From the NCBI GenBank assembly GCA_022410635.1, contig JAJVDF010001199.1, forward strand, positions 119,678 through 183,677: a DNA stretch of 64,000 nucleotides, in the 5' to 3' direction. The stretch's first letter is position 1, and every line of letters starts with the position of its first letter. The notes beneath the pieces were generated by a model, which saw only the letters and a list, made by a program, of their open reading frames with translations, searched no databases and was not told where the DNA came from. This DNA is from Tretioscincus oriximinensis (taxonomy: Eukaryota > Chordata > Lepidosauria > Squamata > Gymnophthalmidae). Below are positions 24,401-35,829 of this stretch, one piece after another. Both the position numbers and the translations under genes were made by a program.

Positions 24401-24728
24401 GGTGAGTGGAGCCCAGGATAATCCATATAGTCCCATTCAGGGTTGAAAGTAATCACTAGCTGAATGAGCCAATGCAAACACAAAATAAGTTTGGGTCATA
24501 TTTATAGAGATTTGATTTGGACCTCAAATCATGCTCTGAACTTCCGATGTCAGTGAATAGATATAGATTCAGAATTCTTGATATTGGCTTGCAACTGAAG
24601 ACATCCAAATTTTCTTTCTCATACTAAAGAGAGTGGCTTTAAAATATTGGCTTAAGGAAATGTTACCCAGTTTGAAGAAGGAATAAGAGACNGCTACATC
24701 TGATGTATAACAGTCTATCCACAATGCC
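21451..24728. other. No gene recognised
   Basis: Includes a hydrophobic open frame on the minus strand (21882-22229) judged spurious, a run of ten G at about 22560-22570, and a small inverted pair (TACAGCTCCCAAG near 23727, CTTGGGAGTTGTA near 23772) that resembles the common reptile ACAACTCCCA repeat. Nothing is firmly supported as a gene. Confidence 0.35.
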
Positions 24729-24736
24729 CTGTAGAT

Positions 24737-24909
24737 CAGTGATTCCCTAATTGGGTTGTACTGCCCCTCTGGGCATGCTGAAGACAATGAGANGGGCTGT
24801 AAATATAATTCTATGTATAATATATAATTATATATATAATTGGGGTGGCACTAGGGATGTGGCTTGGGACCCAAGGGGGCGGCAGCTGAAAAAAGTGTGG
24901 GAATCACTG
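24737..24909. mobile_element. Non-autonomous hAT-like element (173 bp)
   Basis: Ends are CAGTGATTCCC and GGGAATCACTG, a perfect 11 bp inverted repeat. Flanks CTGTAGAT (24729-24736) and CTGTAAAT (24910-24917) form an 8 bp target duplication with one mismatch. A TATATAAT-rich patch lies in the interior, and a GTGGCTTGGGACCCAAGGG block follows. No coding capacity. Confidence 0.85.
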
Positions 24910-24917
24910 CTGTAAAT

Positions 24918-26038
24918 GGTGTTTAAATACAGTTCTTCAAGCAGCATGTAAAATGAATGAGTTAAGAGTGTGCCACTAAAATGCATTTTTCTCTATTTCT
25001 TTGCACAGGATAATAATGACACCATAATATAAATCATGCATTGTCAATTGGATTCTTCATAAATTTTCATTCAGGAAGCTATGCCAAAGACAATAAAGAA
25101 AATGAAACTTTTTCATTTTCATCTTCCATTAAATCAGCTACAGAATTTTCTAAATGCAGGCAATCGGCAACCTGTGTGATCCAGAAATTTCTGAAAATAT
25201 TTTATTGTATTCGCCAGACATTTCTTGTTATTGCTGTTGTTGTTTAAAAAGAATTCTTCTCACAAATGCATTTTTCATGCATCANAGAACTATTTTAAAA
25301 TGCTTATTATTTCACCTTACTAGCATTTTAAAATATTACAATTACTNCACAAAATGTCAAAAGATTTTGCTTTCTCCCCACTGCACCAAAAATGCTTTGT
25401 TTTTTCTTGCTCTTTGTCTTATTAGAATGTTAATTCCAAACTGGGAGGGCTTGAACTCAAAGCGAAGAACTTTGCTTCCTCTAAGCAACTGTGTTGTTTA
25501 AATTTATAAAGAGAAGGTTAGCTAAATATTGCCCACTTCCAAGGAAGTGCAAGCAGTCTGTGGTTGTTTGCAAACATGAAGAGTATCTAGGGGCCAGGGG
25601 TCGCTCAATGTGAAGCGCAAAGAGAGCAACTGTAAGACAGAGTAGTTAACAAGTGATGGCGCATAAGGCTGCCATACTGAAAGCATATTTCAAAACTGTC
25701 TGCCCCTATCCCATAGTTTGACAAGAAAGATGAAGGGTGAGGGAATAACATAAAAATGTAAAGTATGCTCATAGAATCTGACAAGAATTGGACTGGAGTG
25801 GGCCACAGGAGAGAAAATAGCTGAATTGGTAGTGCCCCCTGTAAATCTGTGAGATGAAATGGCACTTTAAGCATGGCAGACAAGAACATGCAGAGACAAG
25901 CTGTATGAGCTAAAGGTGGACTATAAANTAAGACCCCAATTTATACTGCTTGCTTGTGAGATAGTGTTGTGAATCAAATTTCCTTAACCACTAATAGTGC
26001 ATAGTTTCTATCAGCCCATCAGGCTGGTCTGATAAGTA
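24918..26038. other. No gene recognised
   Basis: AT-rich sequence with no supported feature. Confidence 0.4.
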
Positions 26039-26044
26039 CTTACA

Positions 26045-26135
26045 CCAGAGGTTGCCAACCTGTTGCTCTCCAAATATTGCTGAACTACTATTCCCATTAT
26101 TTTTGAGTATGGGCCATGTTGGTTGAAGATGATGT
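26045..26135. repeat. ACTACWACTCCCAT-type dispersed repeat fragment
   Basis: GAGGTTGCCAACCTGTTGCT and GAACTACTATTCCCATTATT followed by GGGCCATGTTGG resemble a very common reptile repeat built around ACTACAACTCCCATCA. Only a fragment is present. Confidence 0.4.
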
Positions 26136-26599
26136 TAAAAACTGTCTACTCCTAATGTACAGAATGTAACAGAAAAAGGCCACAAATATGCTTTAGTTTC
26201 CATATCCAAGTTATCCAAAGACATGGGGGAGGAGGTTAGTTTTTATACCCTAGAGAGATACAAAGTTTATATAACTGTATTATTTTTTTCACAAAAGATG
26301 GGGCTGAAAGAGCTCTAAAGAACTATGACTAGTCCAATGACATTCAGTTAGCTTCACTTAGGTGTATGGACTCAATCCAGAGAGTACCAGATAGGAGCCC
26401 AACTCTCCAATCACATGATCAGACTGGATATTTGGGTTGGCATTTGTATTTGTGGAGATTAGGAATAAATGGAACATACAGTAATTGTATCAGCTTTTTT
26501 AATGTTCAGTCTTACCTCTATTTAATTTTATAATTGCAATGTTTTTTAAATCATCACAAAATAAACAAATAAATGTATAAACCTAACAGCAGCTTTCCT

Positions 26600-26730
26600 T
26601 GGGATCTCACACTGATATCTACAAAATGCTTTAGGCTTATTTTCCTACCTCCAGTGGGGGAATTTCTTGAGATCTCACTTTGATATCTACAAAATGCTTC
26701 AATCTTTGCTTTCCTATCTTCAGTGGCCCA
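26600..26730 (+). repeat. Imperfect tandem duplication, unit 68-69 bp
   Basis: GATCTCACACTGATATCTAC and AAAATGCTT at 26603 recur at 26671 as GATCTCACTTTGATATCTAC, and TTTTCCTACCTCCAGTGG recurs as CTTTCCTATCTTCAGTGG. Two units only. The divergence indicates an old local duplication. Confidence 0.75.
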
Positions 26731-27735
26731 AACTGGAACTTGGAGATATCAACAAGGGTTCAAACTGGATTACAGACGCTCTTTCTCTTCCATTATTACA
26801 CTACTAATGTAATTCAAGGCACCACTTTTGAAGTATATCAATTCATCATATAAATCCCATTATCATCTCTATTAAGGAGATCTTCTTGCTTGGCGTGAAC
26901 CAAGAGCATTTGCTTTATGCTGATCAAAGGAATATTTTCCAGGTTTCACATTTAATCCATCAATAAGCTAATTTTTAATGAGGATAAACAGAGTAGAATT
27001 TCAGTACAGGCGCTATGTGAATGTAACAGAGTAAGGATAATTCTATATAGCTAAATGGCAACTGACAAAGCATTGCTGCAATGCTTTTAGAAAGTGTATG
27101 TTACAGAAACTCTAAAAAAGCAACAAGCATAATTTTAATAAGGAAGACTCCACTTGAAGGCAAAATAAGACATTTGAGAGACAGGAATGTGAGGCCACAC
27201 CCCAGAGACTGGAGATACACTGTTCACATCTCTCTACTCCTTCCCACATACATGTATTATTGAACCTGTGCAAGCAGGGTATTATCAATCATGTAGAAAA
27301 AATAAACGTTGGGGAAATAAGTATTTGAATATGAAGATCAGAAGCAACATGGGCATCTGATTTACAATGGGGAAATTGAAAAGATCATTATCTGATATCC
27401 ACAAAGTTAAAAGGCTGAACATTTGCATTTGAGAAAGAGAGGATAATATAACAAGATGGATTCTTATGCTGGGCTCAAGAGAACTTATGGACAATCATGA
27501 GGAGAGCCTTAGGAAATCANTCAGTAGAAGGACAAAGAATGTGAAATGAATGACGTTGCAGAGTGGTGTTCTATTCAGTGGAACTATGAAAGCACAGTTG
27601 AAAGGTCCTTATATTNGTTTAAATTCCACGCTATACCCACAGTAAAGTTGTTATAAAAACAGCACTTCTATTTGATCTGTATGGATTTAGTCCAGGATTG
27701 TAATCCCAATGGTAAACTAATACCCCCTCAAGGTA
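26731..27735. other. No gene recognised
   Basis: No supported gene or repeat. Confidence 0.4.
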
Positions 27736-27739
27736 TTAT

Positions 27740-27900
27740 TTTAGAAGATCCTTGATGACACACCTCTTTNACTTGGCCTTCAGTAACCTTCAGTTACTGT
27801 TTTGATACTGTTTTAATATGTCAATTTCGTATCATTTTTNTTGTTGGCTGCCCTGGGATCTTGAGGTCTCAGTTGGAATATAAGTATAAATAAATAATAC
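27740..27900 (+). mobile_element. L2-like LINE 3' end
   Basis: From 27746 one frame gives a peptide like LMTHLF.LAFSN, which resembles the C-terminal end of L2/CR1-type ORF2 (compare LVKTCLFTRAF at 40841-40945). It is followed by GGCTGCCCTGGGATCTTGAG and a TAAGTATAAATAAATAATA tail, the usual LINE 3' end in reptiles. Severely 5' truncated and diverged. Confidence 0.65.
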
Positions 27901-28523
27901 TAATGTTTTCAAGTCCTATTCTTAGTTTGAGAAGNTGGGCTTATCTTGAGGTCCACAGAGCAAGAATGAATTGCTGTGAATATATACAAAGATGAAAAGG
28001 GAGACATGAGAAATGGGAAAGCAATGTGTAAGACATAGAACTAAAGCTGCATCCAGGTGTACNTTACTCATCTATCAGTTAAATAATCTGTAATAAAGCA
28101 ACCCAGACAGTGCTTTGTTCTGGAACATTCAAGTATAGAGAAAGAAGTAATGTCAAGATGCAATCTAATATTCAAAAAATGCTTCTGGAGAGATTTCTTT
28201 CTGAAGTCTAGCACATAAAAGGGAGGCCTTCAGATGTAGAATATAAATATTAAATAAACCATGCACCAAATAAACAACTTGTGCCACACTAACATGGGAA
28301 ATTTTGCCCTTCTGATATCAGAAGTGATACTTAGGGCAACGTGTACATTGCATATGTGCATCCTTCATTGCCCCAACCTTAACTGATCCATTAAAAACCA
28401 GAATTGGATTCAGTGCATGAAACATGGATCTTCAATTTCCAACAAGGTGTCTTTAGTTATAATTTTGTGACACCTTTATTGCCCCCAGAGCCTCGAGCTG
28501 AAGGCTTTTNCTTATGGAATATT

Positions 28524-28952
28524 GCTGCCTCCCCACTACATGTTAAGTTTTGCTATTTCTTATAAATCTGGATAATCATATTCACGATTCCGCTCCACCT
28601 ACCTACAATTTTTTATGCTATTTCATTATAATGCCTTGCAGTCTTGTCACATGACAAGCCAAGGAAGTCATTGCTGCCTTACTACGATTCCCAGCATTCT
28701 CTGTGAGTTGAGAGGCAATGATTTTTTACATCTAGCCCAAAGTCTCAAGAGATTTACCATGTCCATGTCACTGAATGCCCCCACAAAGTCTTTTTTTGGG
28801 GGGAGGGGGGCGATTTTAGAAATGCCTGCTGGAGAATAGCACAATTAGCAGTGGTTAGAAAATCTAAGACATTTTAGTGAGTGAATTGCTGAACATGCAT
28901 GGCCCCATGGGGTGAATTCAGCCTTAGAAAAAATCCTTCATGGGGATGCAGC
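28524..28952 (+). repeat. Unnamed dispersed repeat X, copy 2
   Basis: The best-ordered copy: CCCCACTACATGTTAAGTT, ATATTCACGATTCCGCTCC, TTACTACGATTCCCAGCATT, CTCTGTGAGTTGAGAGG, CATGTCACTGAATGCCCCC, CATGGCCCCATGG and a right end GGGGATGCAGCC. A G-rich insertion sits at about 28796-28811. A sequence AAAGCTGCATCCAGGTG at 28046 resembles the complement of the right end and could mark the left end of a longer element, but that is unproven. Confidence 0.6.
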
Positions 28953-30545
28953 CTATACTGAAGAAAATGTGAATATAAACATTATTTCTAAGGTCTTATA
29001 GTTCTCTTTTACTTTATATAGCTTATCTAAACTGTGCACAATGAAATCTGTTTGTTGCCTGTAATTTGCACAATGATTTATTCCATATATAAAAAATGGA
29101 AACTAGGCCCAAAAGTTGGTTTATTTATCTTCTGTTGCTCACTTGTTTGGACTGCGAACTATACAAATAAAACATTTCTGTTGATAAATAAATGCATAGT
29201 ATAAATAATGTGGAATTTGATACTTGTGGCATCTGATACTTCATCATGGTAACAAAATACTCTTTTCTTTGAAAAGACGGCAGAAAAAGCTAATTAACTG
29301 CATATAGGACAATGTCAGGGAATAGATTTGTGGCACATTTAGAAAACAGGAGCTACTTATCAACTCTCATAAAAATAAACACAAACACAGTTTTTAGAGA
29401 CGGAGCCAATCAGTCTATTTCCGATCTTTTTGCTCTTTAACTGATTTCCACATTAATCAGTGTTACTAAAAAGAAGAAGAATGAAAAGAACAAAGCAAAA
29501 ACTTGCATTAAAACTGGTCTTGTTTTGTTTTAAGAATGAAATGTCTTTGAAAAAATTGGAACTATAAAAATGGAAAGATTGCTACATTCTTATCTATACA
29601 TAGCCCTAGGTCAATTTATATTTGAATTTGCTCAAACTGAATTTCTGAAAGTCCTCCAGCAATTTTGGCATTGCTTAGTTTTTCTTACCAACAATGTTCT
29701 TTATGACAAAAGAAAAGTTTAAGACACTATCTAGGGTATGTTTGCATCTGTATCTGTGGAACATCAAACTTTTTTTAAAGTACCATCTCAGGCTTAATAA
29801 AGCAGCCCTGGAGACACATTGGAGATGTATTCATATTAAAAAGCCAGCATGCAAATGACTGGACTTACAACAGTTGATTGCAAATGTACCTCTGTGCTCT
29901 GACTCCCTCAGCAATTGGCTGTAACTTTTGAAAACAAGCATAATGGTTCCTCTTATCTACGGGTTTAACAAAGACCGCTTCTCAAAGCTATGTGACCAAA
30001 TTAATGTGTAGCCTTCCCCCCAAGGTCTTCCCCCTGGTTTTATTAGTGGTGATAATATTGTAAGAGTGGCGTGAAATAGCTAATTCACACATGTGCCATG
30101 TTCTGCACACTGCCTGAACCTGCTGGAACATGATTTTACGAAGAATGATGAGAGTAATAAACATCTTCTGGCAGAGGCTTGCAAAATCTGCACCCATTTT
30201 AGTCACTCAGTAATGGGCCATAAAACTCTTCAAGAACTGCAGGAGGAAAACAGTGTAGAAAAGCATCCATAAGTTAAAGCAAGGAACTCTAGTTCAGTAG
30301 AGTTCTACAGCTTCTAAATGAGAATACTAAGTGGAACAGGAAAAGTTATATTTGTTCAAGCACGGCTATATTCTAAAGCTCTTTCCGCACTAGGACTTAT
30401 TGCAGGCTACATTCTGGAACAGAAAGATGTCATATACATGCAGATAACAGGTTCCTATTCCAAAATCCAAAATAAGGGTCAGTGCAGAAGGAGTCTAAAA
30501 ACCCAAAGGGGACAACAATTTGATATACTGGTAATACCAAAATAG
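28953..30545. other. No gene; AT-rich, part possibly conserved non-coding
   Basis: No exon seen. The part at about 29010-29480 is repeat-free with words such as CTAATTAACTGCATAT and ACATTAATCAGTGTTA that are common in conserved regulatory DNA. This is only an impression. Confidence 0.3.
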
Positions 30546-30550
30546 AAAGA

Positions 30551-30890
30551 TAAGAACATAAGAAAACAAAAGAAGAGCCATACTGGATAAGGNCACAGCC
30601 CATCAAGCCCAGCATTCTCTCTCATACAGAGGCCCATCTGATGCAGTCTGAACAGAGGAAAGAAAAATATGCTTTCATGTCTCCCTACAAATGGTATTTC
30701 AGGAGTCCTGCCTGTTGCTCCATCGCGGAGGCAGCATCCAAACATCCAACCTAGTACCCATTTATACCCTTGGTGTCCATAAACCTGTCTAGTCCTTTCT
30801 TGAAACTATCCAAGCTCTTAGCTACTACTACCTCTTCAGGAAGTAAATTCCACAGGCCGATGACCCTCTGGGTGAAAAAATACTTATCTA
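30551..30890 (-). mobile_element. CR1 LINE 3' fragment
   Basis: Begins with AAGAACATAAGAAAACAAAA, the CR1 3' terminal repeat in reverse, then GAGCCATACTGGATAAGG, GAGTCCTGCCTGTTGCTCC and GACCCTCTGGGTGAAAAAAT, closely like 42594-42940. It stops after the last block, so it is 5' truncated. Confidence 0.88.
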
Positions 30891-31925
30891 TGCACAGGCA
30901 TCTGCACATTTACTAGATTCTGTGCTAAATGCTGTCAGAAAACCACAATGTCTGCATTCTGAATTGGTTCCTAGGAGACCATGGCGCCCAAGCAATGGTT
31001 TTTTCAGACATCATTGGTGGTTGGTCCATTCTTTGGTGATTTACCAAGAGAAGAGACTGTTGGACAAGTCTATAGGCCATGTAAAGTCCAATGATATTTT
31101 TTCCAAGGACCTAGAAAACAGCTTCCAGACTGTTTCAATGCAGCTAGTGAGAATACCGCATCCTATACTGCATTATATGTGTTGATTTACCCAAAGGTTT
31201 TTTCTAGATCAAGGCTACAAAAATTTCACCTTTCAAATTTTACATCTCAATTCTGTAATAAATACGTTTACGAAAATATTTTTTAAGAAATGTTAGATAC
31301 AAAAGGGATATATTTCTATTGACCTTACACTATAATGAAGATTTAATTCATTCATTTCCTAAAATGCTTACATCAGCGAATATAAAAACTACACTGTGAA
31401 AAGATTATTTAGAACTGTTAACAGATTTTATTTAAAAGAATATTTTTTAAATGATCCAAATGGTGTTTGACCATAGTTATTTTAGAAAGCTTATAGACTT
31501 GTCGACTCTTGTCTACACAAACTCAGTGTAGCTGTTTGCTAAAACACAAGAGCCTTCCCAGTTTTTCCATTTGCTTTAATGCTGTCTTTTGTTTTTCTTT
31601 TCTTGTTTTGTTATTGTTAAACTGTAGTTTTATCTTCAGTTCATTCAACTGGCTCCAGCAGAGTGCAAATGATGAGAAGATAAGTGTAGAAGAGTGCAGT
31701 ACAGAAAAATCATAGCAACACAAATGTTTGCTTATTTGTTTTAATTCTCTTTTCCCAAAGAGTAGGTTGATTGGTTTGAGCAAAAGTATTTAATTATCCT
31801 AACTTTAATCTCTTTGAGATTATTTGAAAGAATGATATATGTGGGGAAATTTATTTTGCAATTATGTACAGAATCACATTACAATATCCAATGTATATTT
31901 TATATGCATACACGTACAGTATATA
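30891..31925. other. No gene recognised
   Basis: AT-rich sequence without supported features. Confidence 0.4.
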
Positions 31926-31927
31926 GA

Positions 31928-32112
31928 CAAGAACATAAGAACATAAAGACATAACAGGAGCCATGTTAGATTGGGCCACAAGCCATCCAGTCCCACATTC
32001 TGGCACACACACAATGGGACATCAATTGCATCTGAGCATCTCAAGCAAAGAGAGGGAAAATCATGACCAGTTATCACCTTCCTGAAAATGGCATTTCAGG
32101 AATACTGCCTGT
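31928..32112 (-). mobile_element. CR1 LINE 3' fragment, short
   Basis: Starts GACAAGAACATAAGAACATA and continues with AGGAGCCATGTTAGATTGGG, CCACATTCTGGCACACACA and GGCATTTCAGGAATACTGCC, matching the last 180 bp of CR1. Confidence 0.8.
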
Positions 32113-33120
32113 TGATTCCTGAGAGTAAAAGATCAACCACCAAGGAAACTCACAGCAAGATGGAAGTAAAATCCTGCAACAACTTTCTAGATACCATCCT
32201 CCAAGACAGAAGCAAAGATATTGCAATGGAATGCAGTGCCAACAACTCCAAATCTTTTTTATGGAGTTCAGATGCCCATTGATGTCCCACAGTTTATTGC
32301 CGCACATGTGGACCAATGGCAATATGAATCTCAAATTCCTCATGTGCATTCATGGAAATCCCTGAATTACCCAGCAGATATTTTAAAGCAGCGTTTTTCA
32401 TCTTGTCTACCAGATTGCTATATGTAACGAATTAATACCCTAGTGTATAATATAACAAGTACTGTTGAGAGATGTGCGTTAATTCTAAAATGTTTTAATA
32501 GCTATAGGCTATTACACAGTTAATCTAATCACAACCTGTAAAACACACAGCATGGTGTGGGGAGATGGAGAGAGAACGAGGTGTGTCTTGATGCAAAGGA
32601 ATCACTTTCTGCCTCTTTGGAGCAAAAAGATTTCTCAGTCAATACTTTCATCATAGCAAGGTAATGTTTACTCTTTTTATAAAATATTTTATGATCATAT
32701 ATTAAACTCCTTAATAATATTGTGCAGGTAATTCACACAGATAAATGTGTTATAAAGGATATTTTCACCTGCAGAAAACTCTATTTTGATTGAAATAATA
32801 ATTTATGGCATTAAGCTGACATTAACATTCAGTTTCATTAACATAATTATATTAAATTAAATTAACTTTATTGTCCGTTTCTGAAGCTATATAAGTGTGA
32901 ATGTTTAGCCTTTCAAAAATGGGCTGTTTTTCTTAGAAAACTTTTACGCAACTTTATTAGAACATAATTTCATTTGAACTACATTTGTTTTGTGCACTAG
33001 ATATAAATGAGCATATGCGGTCCCCTAGTTTTTTGGAAACATTTTTAGATGATAAAGAAATCTATTGGAATACAACATAAATCTTCAAACTTGTTTATAC
33101 TCAAAAGTCTATATAGGTGC
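32113..33120. other. No gene recognised
   Basis: AT-rich sequence without supported features. Confidence 0.4.
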
Positions 33121-33124
33121 TCCA

Positions 33125-33990
33125 AATTTTTCACTTGCCACCCCTGGTAGTTATGCCANGACACAAGTTCAAGAGGGAAATACGAAGTTTGATTACAACA
33201 GTTCCAAAGCTTAATTAACAATCATCCAAAAACCTGCACAATTGTAAACAATGAATAAAGTGAACATGGTGTTTCAACTTAACATAATGCATATATATAC
33301 AAAAATACAAAAGTGAAGTGAAGAAGAGATAGGCTGTGGCCATTACTATTAAGTAGGAGTGTGGTAGGAGCAGCATCTTGGTTGACAGTCCCACTCAGCC
33401 ACCTTGGGGTGACCTGGAGAATACTGCCATGCCCCCCCCCCCCCCGTGGGCATGGCACCATGGCTGCACAATGGTGGGCTCAGCCATTCCAACCATTCTG
33501 TCCATCCCATGCTGGAGGCAGACACCGCCTGGATCACCTTTTGTGAACCACCTCTTGCTTGAGGCACACCAGAAGATCGTGAAAGTTTAGTTGGGCCCAC
33601 AGGGTACGTACCCAATCTTGACTCAGGGTCATGTTTGGCTTCCTAGGGCAAGCTCTGTGATCCCTGGACCCCTTAAGGGGTCCCTCACCAACTATGGAAT
33701 AGTCACTGGAACTTTGCCTTTGTGGTGAGTGACNATCCCTTGGCCATTCCAAGATGCACACCCACCTCACTAGACATGACAGAAAGGAAGAGAAAAGAAA
33801 AAAAGAAAAGAAAAAGGGGGAATGGGTGGAAAGATGTTTGCTAGCAAGAGGAAGTTGAGGGGTGACATGGCTGCTTTTATAGGCCACCCTGCTCCTTGGT
33901 GCACAGAATGTGTGTTAGTTCCGACCTCTGAAAACATAACGGCACCAGCATGACCAGGTAGGTCCATGCAGGCAATCGACAACCTGCCCG
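33125..33990 (-). mobile_element. LTR-like element, copy A (minus orientation)
   Basis: Read on the minus strand, GTGCATCTTGGAATGGCC, GAGGGACCCCTTAAGGGGTC, GAGCTTGCCCTAGG and, further on, GATTGTTAATTAAGC and CTACCAGGGGTGGCAAG align in order with copy B at 34740-35430. A TATA-like GGCCTATAAAAGCAGCC lies upstream on the same strand (about 33870-33886). This fits a diverged LTR or similar terminal repeat. No protein motifs are present, and the family is not recognised. A run of C at about 33429-33444 interrupts it. Boundaries are approximate. Confidence 0.45.
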
Positions 33991-34514
33991 AAACACAAGT
34001 CGCTCTGTTTATACAAGGTTTGCAAACTTAGAATGCCATTTCTATGCTAGGAAACTATTATGATTTCTGATAGATCACACAAGCTGAGAAAATGGTGGAC
34101 TTTAATAAAAGAAAAGGTCTCCCCATCCCACTTCTGAGTGCTCCATGCAACATTTCAGCTGATATATTGGTACCAGAGGCTTAATATCAGAATGGCACCC
34201 AGGTCATATCATAACAAGCTGGCATTATGCAGGACCATTGCACCAGGATTTAGAAGCAACAGTGGTAGTGTGACATACAAACTACCCTAGCTAGCAGCTT
34301 TGGACCTTTGACCTTTCCANCAGTAAAATTGTGTGAGATGTGCACCTAGCATTATGGAGTACTTGGTTTGCTCTATTGTGGGTCAAGTTGTCTGTTTTCA
34401 GTTAATGTACCATGGAATAGTCCGTTGTATGTATAAATGTTCCAAAATTTCACAGCATGATTCTTAACTTCTTAAACACAATGCAAACGTTAGAAATGAA
34501 TCACAAGAATGTAC

Positions 34515-34650
34515 TTGGGCCAGTCACAGTTCTTTAGAACTGTCTCAGATCTGCCTACTTCAGACAGTGTCTGTTGTGAAAAAAGCAACAAAAGCTATGT
34601 GAGCCACTCTTTGATGAAAGGGGGATTATAAATAAAAATTCTTCTTATTA
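34515..34650 (+). repeat. Reptile SINE/LINE-type 3' module, copy 1
   Basis: GCCAGTCACAGTTCTTTAGA, CTGCCTACTTCAGACAGTG, TGTCTGTTGTG, GTGAGCCACTCTTTGATG and a TATAAATAAAAATTCTTCTT tail. The same order occurs at 46223-46350. It resembles a squamate repeat ending in GTAAGCCGCTTTGAGACTCC plus a CTT-rich tail. Confidence 0.6.
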
Positions 34651-34739
34651 AAAACCCAGCCTGTGGTGAAATCTAAGCCAATAGGCAGCCCTAGCAACCT
34701 GCCACTTATTGGTTCATTGCCTTATTCAACTTGCCTAGG

Positions 34740-35430
34740 CCGTTCTCGTGGCAGGTGACGCACCTTGGGATGGGTAGAAGGGACAGTCACTAGCCATGGA
34801 TGGCAGGTAATCCCCTGACTGAGCCCATAGGATATAGCTTAGAGGGACCCCTTAAGGGTTTTAAGGCAGCCGAGCTTGCCCTTGGGGAGGGGCTGGAAGC
34901 TGAAGGCTGCCATAAGTCAGGGAAGGGGGCTCGTGACAGAGTCTGCACTCAGAGAGCCCCACAAAACTTCCTTTGATCCTCGGGTGTATCCGCCCTTGCA
35001 ATGGTGTGAGCTGGGCGGGGCTACAAGGGTGTGAGCCTGGCACGGCTGTCCCAGCAAAGGGCTGGACAGCTGCATGGTTGGCTGACTCACGGGGGCGTGA
35101 GCAGCAGTGGTGCTTGTAGTCCCATCTGGTCAGCCCCAGAGGCTGAGTGGCACAGCCCTCCCAAGGTGCTGCGCCTGCCGCTTTCTATTCACTTTGCCAT
35201 GACCTTTTTCCTCCATTTCTGGGTTCTGTTGTTAGAAAATCTTCAAGCAACTCTGATACATGCAAGCGCGGTTTTGGTTATTGTTAATTAAGTTGTACGA
35301 CACTGTTGTCTGTTTTGAAATTGTTAAATTAATGTAGCACTTGTTCACTTTAAGGATTTTACTGGTTGTATTAATAAATATGTTTTGTTCATGAATAAGT
35401 TGTCTGTCATGACTCCCAGGATGGCCGTCG
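34740..35430 (+). mobile_element. LTR-like element, copy B (plus orientation)
   Basis: This carries the blocks of copy A in the plus direction: ACGCACCTTGGGATGG, GGGACAGTCACTAGCC, GAGGGACCCCTTAAGGG, GAGCTTGCCCTTGGGG, then TATTGTTAATTAAG, an AATAAA at 35373-35378 and TGTCATGACTCCCAGGATGG at the end. The middle (34860-35180) is the most GC-rich stretch in the window. An open frame at 35031-35291 has no recognisable domain. The polyadenylation signal near the end suits an LTR or a retroposon 3' end. Confidence 0.45.
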
Positions 35431-35756
35431 CTGGTAAACTGGTATTCTTCCTTTGGATCAACAATTACTTGGTTCAACCAGCACAGTGCCAACTGATTTG
35501 GCCATATTTATGGATGACAAGGAGAGTACATGGCTGGAAAATGATGCAAAATGCTGACTTCACATTCTTCAAAGCAAAAAAAAACAAAAAACAGTCCAAC
35601 AGTTGCTCAGGAGGTCATAAGAGAGGACATGTGGCTTTTCCTAAAGAATCAACACTTCCCCTTGACATTTATTGGGAAAAGTCAGCAATATTTCTTAAAT
35701 TATTCCTTCTGGAGACTTCAAGCTTACTATGTTTTCATTAGATAACTCCAGCCATA

Positions 35757-35815
35757 TGTTGTGTGTGTGTTTGTGCATACACACACCCATATATATACTG
35801 TATATTGGTAATTAA
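35757..35815 (+). repeat. TG/CA and TA simple repeats
   Basis: GTTGTGTGTGTGTTTGTG, CATACACACACCCA and ATATATACTGTATA lie in succession. Confidence 0.7.
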
Positions 35816-35829
35816 AGAAAAAAGTAAAT

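Noticed and set aside
28046..28952. A 0.9 kb DNA transposon with AAAGCTGCATCC and GGATGCAGCC ends containing repeat X copy 2
   Set aside because: Only about 11 bp at the ends pair and no target duplication was found, so I report the ends only as a hint.
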